A DNA stretch of 64,000 bases. It comes from Hymenopellis radicata (lineage: Eukaryota; Basidiomycota; Agaricomycetes; Agaricales; Physalacriaceae). The stretch is taken from positions 81,360 through 145,359 of the forward strand of contig JADNRX010000115.1 of assembly GCA_015501595.1 (NCBI GenBank). Reading direction: 5' to 3'. Positions 21,662 to 33,325 of this stretch are shown piece after piece (position 1 is the first letter of the stretch; each line of letters opens with the position of its first letter). Under the pieces are notes generated by a model, which did no database searches, was not told where the DNA came from, and saw only the letters and a list, made by a program, of their open reading frames with translations. The position numbers and the translations under genes are program-made.

Positions 21662-22612
21662 TTAGGCTTCTGTCTCCGTCCACTTGAGATGGGACTCATA
21701 AAAGTCGATCAGCTGATAATGAAATGAAGACCAGAGTTGTTCTCGAGGTAAGAAACTGACTCACCTTTTGTGGGAACTTGTATCGGCACTCTGAAGATTC
21801 CGCCCGGACGCGCTCGCCTGTATTTCTATCATAAAACGCGGGGCACAAGGTGAGCAGAGGGAAATGCAGATAAGGAAGGACTTGCAATGTGAAGAAAATG
21901 TAGAGTTGCTGGCTCTCGACGTCGCGTTCGACGGTAGTAATTTCCTCGACGACTTTATCCCAGTTCTTCAGGTCCTTGTACTGGACGACGTGGCTAATCT
22001 CGAGGATGTCAACCGCAGCCTCCGAAGGTGATTGCTGTTTGGCGGTAGATTTGCGTGCGGCGTTGGTGGTAGTGCTCTTGGTTGTGGCCTTTGTCGAAGT
22101 AGACCGCGCCTTTTTCGGTTGTGTATCCACCTCTTCCTCGTCATCTTCATCCATCGCGGTCGACTGTTTGCGCGAGCGCTTAGCTGACCCTCTCGCCGAC
22201 GCGCTGTCTCCGTTCGAAGGGCGTGAACGTTTCTTCTTGGGATCTTTAGCCTTCTCCTCTCGCCTTTTCCTCCAGAATTCGTCTATGAGTTCCTGTGCAT
22301 TTCTGGATAGTTATTTAGCGAAGCTGTCCATCATCGTATGCGGAACCAGGCGCACCCGGCATCTTCCTCGGAGACCCAAGTGTTGAATTTATCGTCGTAG
22401 TTTTTCCATTTGACCCAATAGCCAGTTTTTTCCTGAAACGATATGAGTGGAAGCAGCGGTGGATGAATCAGAACACGCACACCGTCAAAAGCCTCTGGAT
22501 CGACGTCGAGAATTTCCTCAATCTCGTACTCCTCCTCATCCCCTTCTTCGTCGTTCTCAGACTGCGGCTCGTCCGGCGTCTTCTCCTTTGAAGGCGAGTT
22601 TTTGCCTGCCAT
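21662..22612 (-). CDS. HP1-family heterochromatin protein (chromodomain plus chromoshadow)
   Basis: The minus-strand start MAGKNSPSKEK is followed by an acidic stretch and then the chromodomain: EEYEIEEILDVDPEAFD, an intron, EKTGYWVKWKNYDDKFNTWV, then after a second intron GNAQELIDEFWRKRREE. The aromatic cage positions (Y of EEYEIEE, W and Y/W of the YWVKWKNY segment) are present, so binding of methylated histone H3 lysine 9 is expected. A basic Ser/Thr/Lys hinge follows, then a chromoshadow domain (NWDKVVEEITTVERDVESQQLYIFFTL, later GERVRAESSECRYKFPQK) and the final exon LIDFYESHLKW, ending at TAA 21662-21664. The chromoshadow domain mediates dimerisation and recruits PxVxL partners. Length and order match HP1/Swi6. 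About four introns of usual size. Nuclear, heterochromatin. Confidence 0.93.
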
Positions 22613-22870
22613 GATGGACGGGAAGGATCAACCGTGGGAAAATTACGACGGCGAGCTCAACACGTTTATTGACGGAAGAAGCCTATTCACATTCTCAAAC
22701 AAAGGCAAGACAAGGATACATTGCGAATCAGTCTAAGCGTCCTTCACCCTTTCAACAAATTTCTCAACTAATCAACCTCAACAACTGCAAAAATGACAGG
22801 AATTCAATTACAAAGGACGTTTCTCGTACAGTGGCATGGAAATAGATGGTGGTACAAGGTGAAGAGGCGA

Positions 22871-23639
22871 TTATCGTCGTCTACTCGGGCTGGCACTGCG
22901 TCCCCGCGCTCTGCCCTTCTTGGGCCCCGATGGTGGCGGACGAACAAAGGCATAATCACATTGGATCTTGTTCTCGAGGAGCTGGGTACCAGATGCACCG
23001 TCTATTGCTGCCTGTGCCTCTGCCATCGTCTCATACTCCACCAAGGCATATCCCTGTAACGCGACAAAGACGTATCAGCTCTACAAGAACACAGAAATGT
23101 ACACTCTGGACGTCTCACCTTGACGTACCCGGTCCGACGATCCAGGTTGAGATGAAGGTTTTTGATCTCGCCAAATTCTGCGAACTTGTCGGTAACATCT
23201 TCTTCGGTTGCTTCCTCGTGTACATTCGTTACAAGGACGATCCAACCCTCGACGGCTGAAATGTACACCGGATTAACAAAAATAGGAATTCATGGGAGTT
23301 GAAAGGAGATCATGAACGAATGAGCACACAGATAGGAATAGCTGAAAAACACTCACATCGGGCTGCTCGTGTATCGGAATCCTTCGACTCAACGCGATCG
23401 TAGGTCGGTTCCGCAGCTCCAGGGCCTTGATTCGAGTCTACCAAGGAGCAAGAAAGCGACAAACGATCAAAGGCTCGTTGTCGTTCAAATTTTCCAATCA
23501 CGTACCCGTGTTTTGAAAGCCACGGCCGCGTTTTCTGACTTGGCCTCCGGCGGCGACTAGGAGACGAGTTAGACGAGCGAAATGGTGGAGATAATACTGG
23601 CTACTTGCCCTCGTCAATGTTCATTTCATCGTCAGACAT
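22871..23639 (-). CDS. RBM8A: exon-junction-complex RNA-binding protein Y14 (RBM8A)
   Basis: The short acidic N-terminus [10 protein letters not shown] is followed by a basic RKRGRGFQN segment, then [39 protein letters not shown] and, after an intron, [20 protein letters not shown]. These are the RNP2 and RNP1 halves of one RRM in the arrangement specific to Y14. The C-terminus is [20 protein letters not shown] with an Arg/Ser tail, stopping at TAA 22871-22873. Y14 pairs with Mago to form the core of the exon junction complex deposited on spliced mRNA, acting in export and nonsense-mediated decay; this fits an intron-rich genome. About four introns. The start is at 23637-23639. Confidence 0.93.
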
Positions 23640-24160
23640 GATGGCTTGGTGGGAGGACGCGGTGTCACATCAAGTCAGCATAGCAGTCACGTAGCCGCCG
23701 GCCCCGGGCCCCGTTTGAGGTGTCTGGGGTCTCACTCCTGGCTCGCGTTCTGATTAGAACTGGTTCAGCTGAAGCGGCAACCTTGAAAGTTTGTTCGAAT
23801 TGTGTCTTTATTGGTGGGTCATGCGGCTGATGACAGAAAAGCCGTCACCAAGAGGTTCAAAGACTCTAACAGGCGTGAATGGGCTCATTATGAATATCAT
23901 AGGCGCCTTTGAAGGTCAGTTGTTTCCTACATGTCTCCATTCGAGCCATGCAGGGTGGTTCGTTGGTCGTTTCCTTTGCGCAATGACGCGTGCCTGGGAA
24001 GAACACAGCCTACGCGATCAAGATTCGATCATGGCCCGATCTGGACAAACCAAATTCGCCAATTCTGTGACAGTTTTTGGGCAACCCTAGACGCAAATAT
24101 CCGCGTCCTGCTTTAAATACTCGTCCACCAGCCAGACTCGAGCTCATCCGCTCTTGCATC
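23640..24160. other. intergenic spacer between divergent genes
   Basis: A presumed bidirectional promoter region between the Y14 gene (minus) and the MYND gene (plus). A TTTAAATAC TATA-like motif lies at about 24113, some 45 bp before the MYND start. Confidence 0.45.
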
Positions 24161-24885
24161 ATGCACGCCGTTCCCCTCATCAACCACCCATGCACTCTCT
24201 GCTGCCGCCCGACCTCCATGTGGTGCAGTCGTTGCCAATCTGCCTGGTACTGCACGCCCGAGCATCTCAACAGCGTATGTTACCCCGCATCCACCCTGCC
24301 GCCCCCGTTGACGCGTCGATGCCCACCCTAGGACTGGCCGCGCCATCGCAAAGAATGTGTTCCCGCCCAGAGCGCCTCTCAACAGCAGAACTACGGCATG
24401 AACATGATCGCGACCCCGCCTCCCGCCGAGCCGCAGTATATCACTGTCTCCGCCATCCTCTTTGCGCCAGAAGAAGGTCAGTCCTTCATCGATGCACTGA
24501 CTAGGCCACTCATCTGCTCTCAGAGCGCCCACGAATCATCTCCGTTACATGCCGGCCATCGCACAAACCCACAGAGGGCATATGTCCAGTCCCTATGGTC
24601 CACTCACACTTTCCCGATGGTCTCTCAGAAGGCATTGTTCTAACTCAAGGGCTCAATGGCGAACCACTCCGCTTCCCTCTCAACCTCTGGTATTCACCAA
24701 CTGCCCTCCAAAAATCCTCTCCGGTCAATCGCGCCATATATCATATCACTTCTGGTGCTGCTGCAAAGGCATGGTGTGGTCCCGTAATTGTCCTAAAATT
24801 CAACGGCTCCCGGAGGCAAGGCTACGCAGACGCGGGATCAAACGATCTTCCTGCTTTATCCGCGTACTTCCTCGCCTACAAGTAG
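24161..24885 (+). CDS. MYND zinc-finger protein
   Basis: MHAVPLINHPCTLCCRP begins a MYND finger: CTLC, then WCSRC, WYCTPEHLNS, and after the first intron DWPRHRKEC, giving the C-x2-C, C-x2-C, C and H/C ligands of the family. Introns run at about 24274-24330 (GTATGT to CCTAG) and 24476-24523 (GTCAGT to CTCAG). The C-terminal half (PLRFPLNLWYSPTALQKSSP, AAAKAWCGPVIVLKFNGSRR) is shared by many small basidiomycete MYND proteins of unknown role. No SET domain is present, so it is not a SMYD enzyme; a protein-protein adaptor role is the usual assumption. Stop at 24883-24885. Confidence 0.82.
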
Positions 24886-25439
24886 GCTTCTCTCATTTCC
24901 GGTCTCGTGAGTGCCACTCCTTCATCGGCTTTCCCTTTCTCATCTTCGTCCCAGTATCCCCTTTGTCATATTTAAGTAGAATATTCTACACCGTCTTATT
25001 CTTGTACATTCACTTTTATGTAGCATATTGTTATCGAAATATTCTGCTCTGTTGTTCTCCTCGTTTCATAGAGAAAATATAGACCCAAAATTGAAACGCA
25101 TCCCTCGCTTGCTTCTCCGTCGTACATATGGGGGAAGTGAAAATTGAAGAGGCATGTCAGTATGACAATATTCTGATGTCTTCTCATCAGCGGGGCACAC
25201 AGACGTACACGCACTACAACGTTCCGATCGATGATCCTTCCTTTCGGCAGGCATCAGACAGGCTCTATCGAATATGTAAAAGGGCCAGCCACAGTCTTTG
25301 ACTTTTTGGCAACGGCACGTGCATCCCAAAAGGGAAATTATTGCACGTGACACTGCCGCCCGACAAAATGAGCCGCCTCCCGCCCTGGCAGAATCACATG
25401 TTCATTGTACAAAGCAACACAATCGAGTCACAATGACTG

Positions 25440-25535
25440 TTATGGAACGGACAATGGCTCACTGGCTATATTGGTACTCTGCTCAGCTGTGTTCCGCAGA
25501 GGTGTTGGTTCGATTCCGGATTGTGTCTTTTTGTT
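25440..25535 (+). repeat. tRNA-like head of a possible SINE
   Basis: An A-box-like TGGCTCACTGG starts at 25455 and a perfect B-box GGTTCGATTCC lies at 25508-25518, with a T5 run at 25529-25533 as a Pol III terminator. CTCTGC and GCAGAG between the boxes can form an anticodon-like stem with a long loop, but the D arm and acceptor stem pair poorly. It looks like a decayed tRNA or a tRNA-derived SINE head rather than a working tRNA. Confidence 0.45.
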
Positions 25536-25559
25536 GCGTCTGCGTAGCGGCGCATATTT

Positions 25560-25588
25560 CCTTAGGGCAAGCTTTGCTTGGCCTAAGG
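25560..25588 (+). repeat. imperfect palindrome 1
   Basis: CCTTAGGGCAAGC, spacer TTT, GCTTGGCCTAAGG: a 12-13 bp stem with one G bulge or mismatch per arm. Confidence 0.8.
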
Positions 25589-25646
25589 CTTTGGTTAGTG
25601 GTTAGGCTATGCTTGCTCTAAGGGTTCTAGATTAGTGGTTAGGAAA

Positions 25647-25683
25647 GAAATGTTAGGGTAAGCTCTGCTTAGCCTAACATTTC
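25647..25683 (+). repeat. imperfect palindrome 2, related to palindrome 1
   Basis: GAAATGTTAGGGTAAGC, spacer TCT, GCTTAGCCTAACATTTC: a 16-17 bp stem sharing the TTAGGGxAAGC/GCTTxGCCTAA core with the palindrome 60 bp upstream. Confidence 0.8.
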
Positions 25684-25760
25684 TTGGTTAGAGGCTAGAG
25701 GTTAGAGGTTAGGGGTTAGGGTGGGGGGGGGGGGGGGGTGGGGATATATATATATTTTTT
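25684..25760 (+). repeat. telomere-like GGTTAG tract, G16 run and AT dinucleotides
   Basis: TTGGTTAGAGGCTAGAGG and further GGTTAGAGG / GGTTAGGGG units merge into TTAGGGTG, followed by sixteen consecutive G (25723-25738), then TGGGG, (AT)5 and T6. It resembles degenerate interstitial telomere sequence (TTAGGG) and a strong G-quadruplex candidate. Confidence 0.75.
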
Positions 25761-27510
25761 GTGAGGTATGTAGTCTATTTAATCTGCACTGGCGGGAACA
25801 CGGCGGGATGACCGACACAAAAGCGGAGATCACGTTACTAAACTGCCTATTTCGGACTCCTTAAACACGTGCCGTTGCCAAAAAAACTCCAACTGCCAGC
25901 CACGACGGCTTGACGCGCCCAGAAACCTCCGCCGACAAGCCGACCACGTGGCTCGCTCGCCAAGTTCGATCATAATCATTACGACCAGCTTTCTTACCTC
26001 CAGCTGGCATCACTCGCGTAGGCAACCCGCTGCTCTACGGGCATCATCCCACGCGTCGTTCTATTCTAGGCCCCACCGACGTGCGGACGGCTAACAGGAT
26101 GATTAAGTTGAATCACGCCACGCGTCGATACAACGACACATTCACTTCATTCCCGACGCCCATACGTGAATCACGATGCCCCGGATCCGTGAGTGGAGAT
26201 CTGTCTGCGCTGGCCGCTCAATTTTTCAAATTGTTGACGTGTCCAGACACGCGGTACGTTCATCTGAACAAGAAACAAAACAAAAAACTTTTCGCCGTTG
26301 ACACTTGTCAGTGTTGTCGTAAGATTGGGCATACGACCCCCGGGAGGTGTTGGGACGAGGTCAAGCTCCACCGCGGCGGTTGGACGCGTCTATGCTCCGG
26401 GTCCGGGCCTCACGGGGCAACGATATTATTGGCCACACATGAACAAGACTTGTCATTTATACTTGGCGGGCATTGTCAGTTCGGGCGTTTGTATTGCCTG
26501 CTGTGGCTGACACGCCTTGGTGGTGGTGGTGGTGGGTGGCGGGGAGGGGGAGATCACCGAAGTGAGTTCTTTGTACTAGATCGTGTACCTTGGTCAGGCC
26601 GGCTCTCCCGAATGTGTAGGCTGCGTTTTCTGATTGTTTAAGGTTATGTGCAAGGCATATGTTATCCTCCGACGTCAAATGCTCGTTAGTGCGCTCTCCT
26701 CAACGTTCTCGGCAGTATGGTACGCCAGCCGTCAGTGTATTTGGGCTGATCGGGCATGTAACGCCTTGGGGCACCTCTTACAGGTCCTGTATATGCAACT
26801 GAGTCATCTTGATCTTCTTCAAGAAGCAACGACCACAATCTTTTCGCGTTCCAGACGGCTCCTAGGCGTTCTCCCAACGGCTCTTGGACCTTGGTATTTA
26901 TCAGTCTGGCGGCTTGTCTTGGTATTCTCTGACAACCGTCTTTGGTATCAATCACGCGTTACGAAATGAATCTGTGGCAGCTGGCTCGCCTTGTGGGTTG
27001 GCGGTAGAAGACTTCGTGGTGACTCCAACCGCTCGTCCTAGCGCCGGAAGCAGCTCCATTAAATGGTATGTATAGCTAACCGTACATGTGTTGCAGACGA
27101 CAACAAGAATCTTCGACAACGCTGCGGTAATTCATTGCCACGAAAAAGCTTGCGCTTCTAGCGACATAGCACATGTGCTCTGAAGATATCTCCGAGTGAT
27201 CTTTGGCGGATTTTGCAGTATCCTAGAACGAGTGTAAGTCGTGGCCCGGATTCATGTGTTCCTGCGGTGTTTCACTCGATTGCTCCGACGTCAATACCAT
27301 GTTGTTCAAAAGCATGTTTCGCGCAACCGGTATGTCAGGTAACATTCAATGCCTTTTTACGGTGAAAGTCATTTCGGGATGTGATCATTGGCGTCCAAGA
27401 GCAACCAGAAAAGGTATCATATATCTAGACACAGCACTCCAGACTTGTCTGAAGGCTACCAATACATACAGTGTTTACATGGATAGATTAATGGAACCGC
27501 GTAACATTCT
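25761..27510. other. 1.75-kb intergenic region
   Basis: No gene supported. A frame at 26081-26641 contains C-x2-C-x4-H-x5-C, close to but not a proper zinc knuckle, and ends in a GGTGGTGGTGG-type simple repeat, so I leave it out. A short GGT/GGGA-rich stretch lies near 26518-26550. Confidence 0.4.
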
Positions 27511-28000
27511 CTACTCATCGTCCTCCTCATCGGTCTCTTCCTCATCGGTACTTTCCTCTTCGTCGTCGTCATCTTCTTCTTCCTCATCCCCATCGTCGCT
27601 GGAATCATCGTCGTCTCCGGTCACAGGCGCTCCGGGTTGTCCAGGATTATTTGACGGAACTCCATTCGCCATTCGCCTCGCGTCCAGCGCCTTCTCCGCT
27701 TGAGCCTTCTCTTCATCGGGAGGAAGCAAAGTCTCTAAAGCGAGCTCCCTCCACCTAACAGACATCTCCACAGTAGTAGGAGCCGGGCTCATGTCCTCGT
27801 ACAGCGCACGGGTCTGCATCCTTGGGTCGACTGCAGAAAACGGACGCGGTTTGGACGCGGGATGTTTGATATTTGTAGGATTGCCAAAAGGATATGAGGG
27901 GTGTGTCTGCGAGGGCAAGTCTGTAGAACTAATTTCAGAGCCGCGATGCCTAACTGAGATATTACTCACTGTCGTGTTCTTCAGGATTTGGGGGAATCAT
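27511..28000 (-). CDS. small protein with long acidic tail, possibly APC15/Mnd2-like
   Basis: The minus-strand start MIPPNPEEHD at 27998-28000 is followed by a 53-nt intron (GTGAGT to CTACAG), then a conserved-looking central part (SYPFGNPTNIKHPASKPRP, VEMSVRWRELALETLLPPDE, AEKALDARRMANG) and a C-terminal run of about 40 almost purely Asp/Glu residues. The combination of a short hydrophobic/tryptophan segment, an ARR motif and an acidic tail resembles anaphase-promoting complex subunit 15 in layout, but I cannot confirm homology. Total about 150 residues. The acidic tail makes the opposite strand open as well, which is a coding shadow. Confidence 0.6.
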
Positions 28001-28623
28001 GTCAGCCGGAAGAACTATATCTAAGTCGGAGTCGTGCCATGAGTGGCTCAGTCGGTCCGCGAGGACGCCTGGAGCTTACCATCGTCCGAGAGGATTCCAT
28101 TTAGATATGACGGGGTGTCCAACGTGTCCAACGCCTTCAGTTCATAATCCGTCATGTGTAGATAACAATAAGCCAGATCCTGGGCGATCCGTTAATAAAT
28201 GAAAGGCGTCCGCTGTCAAATGCCTCACCGACATCGCGTTCTGGATTGTGTACAAGTGTCCTTCCGAGGATTATGGAGCAGTATTGAGCGCGTTTGCCGC
28301 GTATTGGGCGCGTTTCATACCCGATGGCCTTTCGATGGCCGCGCGACAGTAAAGTTCAATGGCAGGTTTTGTTACGAGTGACGTGACTGATGCCCCACGT
28401 GGACACTCTGAATCAATAGCACCCGAAATCGGCAACAGGAAACTTTCTTTACGACCACTGGGGCTGCGATTCGACGGCTGGTTTTGAACATAGAAATCCA
28501 CTGGCTGGCCTCGAGGCGGAAGACGACGCGTACTTCCCCCAGCCGGAAGTCTGGACACCGGCATAAAAGTCGCTTTTCCGGAGATTGCAAATTGTCCTCG
28601 ATCGGAATTTTGCTTCCATAAAG
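28001..28623. other. intergenic region upstream of the TFIIIC subunit
   Basis: A shared 5' region of two divergent genes. Short direct repeats occur near 28280-28345 (GCGCGTTT.., CCGATGGCC/TCGATGGCC). No gene seen. Confidence 0.4.
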
Positions 28624-31600
28624 ATGTCCGCGCCGTGTCTCCTCTCCGTGGTCGCTCTTCCTTCGTTCACAGCTAAACCGTCTATCGCCCGTTTGCAATG
28701 GTCCGATGATGGTCAACTCTTCTTCGCTGCCAAGAGAAAAGTACACGTCCTGGTGAGTACTCGGTTGAACCTCACTCACAGACGCCGTCCGCTTGGTTGA
28801 CTTTCGCGCTTATCTCCATTTTCTTTGTTCCTTCTTATAGACACCTCACCATCTTGGGATTGCCTCTACCGGAAAGGTACCGCATGATGATGAAACGACT
28901 GATACCAGACTTCGGTGGCTTCGTACGGTTATAGACGTCCAAAGAAAGGATATTTGCAACTGGACGGATTTCACCCAAGGTCCGTGTGCTCTTCTTTCGT
29001 TGTCTAAGAAACATTTCCGATTAGCGGTCGACAGAATGGGCAACTCTGTCTTTGGGATCCGTCGATTATCATGTTCGGGCTGTAGCGTGCTCTCCATCTG
29101 GCTTGACGGAATCTGGAGGGTGAGCGGGAGTCGGATCAGGTCTTGTTCACTCTGGCGTTCTGACTTTTGTTGGCCATCGCGTAGATGCGTAGCTGCCGTG
29201 TTGACCTCCAACATGGATTTGACTTTATGGGGCGCAGCGAAGAATGCAATACATGGCGAATGGGTCAAAGTCCGTCTGCACACGTTCCGTGGTGTTGATT
29301 GACCAATGATCTCTTAGATCTTTGAAGTGACGCCATTTCTGGTCAGTATGCAAGATAAATCACAAGAGGCAATACGCCGTCTGCTTCAGGCACAGATAGC
29401 AAGTGAGCGATACTTATTAAGTATGTTGCAAGTACCTATCTGATATTTAAACGGACAAGGTGTCACTTGGTCTGGTCAAGCGCGTTTTGGACTCTCGCCG
29501 GCTCCATGTATTGACGCATCGCTTCTTGTGACGGGATCCCGCGCAGGTACTTTGTGCTTTCTACGGTCTGTTCCCGTCTTGCCGCGGAGATACGAGGTGC
29601 TCATAGTTAATATCTCCTCAAAAGATTCGATGCAAAAATAGGACGCCTTCAACACATGAAGACCTTACAGGTCGCTGATACGTGGCTCACCCATCTATCT
29701 TTCTCGCCCTGGACCGTAATCAACTCGGGCTTCTGTGAGATTCATTCATGTTTACCTCCATCTTGTCTTCCGTCGCAACCCCGAAACTCACGGAGCAATC
29801 GCTGACAAATGTATTGTAGGTGAAAGTTGGCTCGCGTACAATTCGTCAGATGGTTCGGTTGGCCTTGTCAAGTTACAATTCATGGGAAAATTCGAGGAGT
29901 CCAGTCCTGTTCTTGGGTCGGATTACGCCATCGAATCATCATTTGGGAATCCAACCAACGATATATTTGCAACCAAAGACGAGTGTGGAACTACCGCGCT
30001 TAACTGGGTCGTTTCCGGAGATAAAGTGAGCTGTATGCGAAGGGATCTGTAACAGTCTTCATTGATGATCCCAGGTTGTCCTTGTAAGATGTAGACCTGG
30101 TGTCATTGATCTTTGGTCCCCGCCGTCTTCTACAGCGTGGTCGGGATCACGCTCTCTGTACATACCCCCTCAAGTTATCACCGTCGGCTCCTCTATATTG
30201 CAGCCTGTTTCAGGTCTTGCATATTTTCGGCAATACGACGTTCTCGTGATAGGTCTCTTCGACGGAACCGTACGAACAATTCATAACCTGTTTCTGAATC
30301 CGGAATGGGACGTCAACACGGCTACAAAGCTCACTGGGCAACTGGTGTCAGAAGGGTTACGCCGCATCTTTGTGGAAATAGAGAACGAGGAGATCACCAA
30401 CGCTGACGTAAATCGTACTAGTGGCTTGATATCGCTTGACGGATTCGCCTCAGTCGTGTTAACCCAGCAGTAAGTAGACCTTTTCTTCTCACACACCCGC
30501 ACACCAGAACTGTCATTGACCAGGCTATCAGATCGTCTCAACCGGATGATATGAGTGTGAAAAACGAAGGGCGGCAAACTACCCACTTCGTTGCTGCCCA
30601 ACTTTGCCACACGGATCAAATCCAAGACACTCTCCTGAATGAGCTTGTGCACATACTGACGACGGCAAACAGCGGTATGTTATGCCCGTCGTGACCATGC
30701 CCTTTGGAGTGAGCTTGACTCCGTCTATCAGACACTGGTGCGGCACCAATCCACCTACTACGCCCGATCTTTCTGTGGTTAGAAAGCTTCCCTGAGTTAC
30801 ACTTTGACATACTCAAAGCTCTGCGCTCCATAACTTGGAATCCTCCAACGCTCCGCTCGTTAACTCCTTGGTTAAAAGACTCAGGGTCGGACCTTAGGCT
30901 GCGATTTCGGAAGAGCCTGAAGAGGGATTTCTACGGATGTGACGGTTTACTGTCACTTCGGCTAAGACTCCAAGTGACAGAGGCCGTGATGGTATGCGGC
31001 GCTTTGAACCTTAGTAAACCCCGCCAACCTTATACTATAGAACTGCGCCACCCTTAGGAGCGTCACTATGAAGGAGGAGTGCTACGAGACCGCACATTCC
31101 ATTTGCAAACTGATTTCAGACGTGATGCTTCGAGTTCTCATTCGTCATTTGAGCGCAGTGACGTCTGTTCTTAGCTGTGAGTCCGCGTTTTATGTTGCCT
31201 GCCCGAGTTAAACTGATGCAATACTGCTCCATAGCTAGCGATATGCCTTTCATCCTTAGGGTTATTCGTCGAGCCTCCCAGGCTGATTCTCCACCTAATA
31301 CCCAACGTGAAGTACACGCCCTTCTGGGTCTCATTGGTGGGAGCGATCCGTCCTGTATCAGTCGATTGGAAAACGAACTCGACGAAGCCGTGTCCGAACC
31401 GTGTCCAGCTTGTAAGGAACCTGTTAATATGGAGACAACAGCCCGACCTGCTTGCATCAATGGGCATACATGGGGTAAGTGTGATCGTCCAGCTCAGCTT
31501 TATCTCATTCCACTTGAAGATTCTTGTGTTGTTTCGTCGTTTATCATGGCGACACCTTTTGTGCGATCCTGTATCGGCTGTAAGCGGAAAGCTTTTCTCC

Positions 31601-31737
31601 CGTCATCGATGCGCAGTACCTTCAAAGTCGAAAACAACTGGTTACCGACGATTGCCCAAAGTTGGATTGTCGATGAGCTGCTTGAAGCCGTCACACGATG
31701 TTTATACTGCGGCAACAGTTTCATAGTCACTATATAG
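28624..31737 (+). CDS. TFIIIC90-like subunit (Sfc9/GTF3C4 family)
   Basis: MSAPCLLSVVALPSFTAKPS with SIARLQWSDDGQLFFAAKRK starts a WD40-type N-terminal domain as in the TFIIIC delta subunit. Blades continue with GESWLAYNSSDGSVGLVKLQ and PVSGLAYFRQYDVLVIGLFD. The C-terminal part is the TFIIIC zinc-finger module: EPCPACKEPVNMETTARPAC with GHTW, then after an intron SSFIMATPFVRSCIGCKRKA and TRCLYCGNSF, providing four Cys pairs, with the stop at 31735-31737. The subunit bridges TFIIIC to the Pol III machinery at tRNA and 5S genes in the nucleus. Many introns interrupt the gene and not all junctions were traced. Divergent from the acidic-tailed gene. Confident at family level from both ends of the protein. 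Confidence 0.82.
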
Positions 31738-33325
31738 TGAAGTTCATACCGAGATGTTGTCTTGCTCACCGTAGCCTGAGTAGGTGATATTTATCATTGT
31801 AGCCGAGTCGTTGTATCTTGTACGCCCTGTTTCGAATGCATTTTGCTGACAATTTTCCCAGTAACAGCCAGTGCGTATAACAACGACACAGGATCTAAAC
31901 CATGTCATTGGGCTGGCCAGTACAAAGTCTCCTCAACTACATAGCGCTGTTTCAAAGAAGCCAGCCAAGCACGACCGCATCCCTCACGTCAGAAGGACTT
32001 GAAATAGTCACATGCTCTTCGGACGCCCTGTCCAGTGTCCTTGACGACTTTGGCTCTAGGATCTAAGTCGCATTGCAAAACCAGGAACCTTCCCTCAAAG
32101 TGAACCCCCGGAGAACACAATAAGGACATTGGCCGGAGACGATTCTGGGAACATCTCATCATGAGAACGACTGTTGCATTTGCTTTCATGGAGGCATATT
32201 TTTGGCACGCAGTGAGCACTACATAGGGTTCGTAATAGTCTCGATTTCCAAACTCTAAACGAGGAGGAAGATAATCGGGTTCGTAACAATCCTCACCTGT
32301 AGGTTCGAAAGAGGGTGGATGGCGGCGCCGCCACCATCGTTAAGGCATAACGCGTCAGGCCTCAGGAACCAGTATTCGGGATATTTATACCTGAGAAACG
32401 CATGCAGTAGTGACCTACGGAGACAAATGTACCCCCCGCGGGGGTTGAACCCAATTTGATGAGTCCAAAAATGAAACGAATCGTGGGCAGAACTTTCAGG
32501 ATCAACAAGGCAAAATTGAAAATTCACGGTTGAGATAGTAATACGGATGACGAGCAGTCAGGTGGGACGGCTTGGAACGGTGTTGCCTAGTAAGCTGACC
32601 CATCCAAGTTCGTGGCATGGCCCATGAGTCATTATGTCCATGGGTCACAGCGTATAGCAAGAAAACTAGAAGACTGTGTGTTGAAATGTGGGTTGAAATT
32701 CGGCAAGAATGGGATCGGAGCTCTGGCCTCGATGGCGACCAAGTGAACGGTCTCATCACGTCTTGTAAATAAACTGCAAACGCATCGAGATGTAATCGAC
32801 AACTAGAGCCACATACAGGTGGGCCATCCTGAATAAGGTGGCGGAGGCGGAGATGAGGGATAGAGCCCGTCAAGGTTCCTCAGTCAATTGGTTAAAACCT
32901 GGTTAAAACGTCACAGTGAATCGAAGCGTGCATGTCACCCTTCGAAGTTCGCTCTGACCGGGGAACTGGTACCTTCCTGGGTCTTGCACTTCGGCACTGA
33001 CTGTGATGATCCATGGTTATCATAAATAATTGGGAGGCAAAGGCAACCATTGGTTACACGTCCACTGGGAGTCCCAGTCAGCAACCTGGGAGGCTCGGAA
33101 GGGCCGAGCCCTCTCAAGAGTAAATACAGCGAGTAATTTTTGAGCGGCCATCAGCTTCGGGTACTACGATAGAAAGCAAAAATCAGAGCCAGAGTCCCAG
33201 TATTATATAGGTGAAGCACAGAGCAAGAAGTTGACCATGACGTCACGGAGCACAAGTTGTCCAGAAACTTTCATGAGCCGAAAGCGGCCAGCGTCACTCG
33301 CACGACGACGAAGAGCATTTTCTAT
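31738..33325. other. 1.6-kb intergenic region
   Basis: No gene I can support. Minus-strand frames at 32255-32527 and 32502-32873 are open and overlap, but I recognise no domain. The last 100 bp before 33326 form the promoter or leader of the acetyltransferase gene. Confidence 0.4.

Noticed and set aside
25440..25535. A functional tRNA gene.
   Set aside because: Good B-box and T run, but D and acceptor stems do not pair convincingly and the anticodon loop is too long; kept only as a tRNA-like repeat.
26081..26641. 186-codon frame with a cysteine/histidine cluster resembling a zinc knuckle.
   Set aside because: The spacing is C-x2-C-x4-H-x5-C rather than x4, the rest has no retroelement motifs, and the end is a simple GGT repeat.
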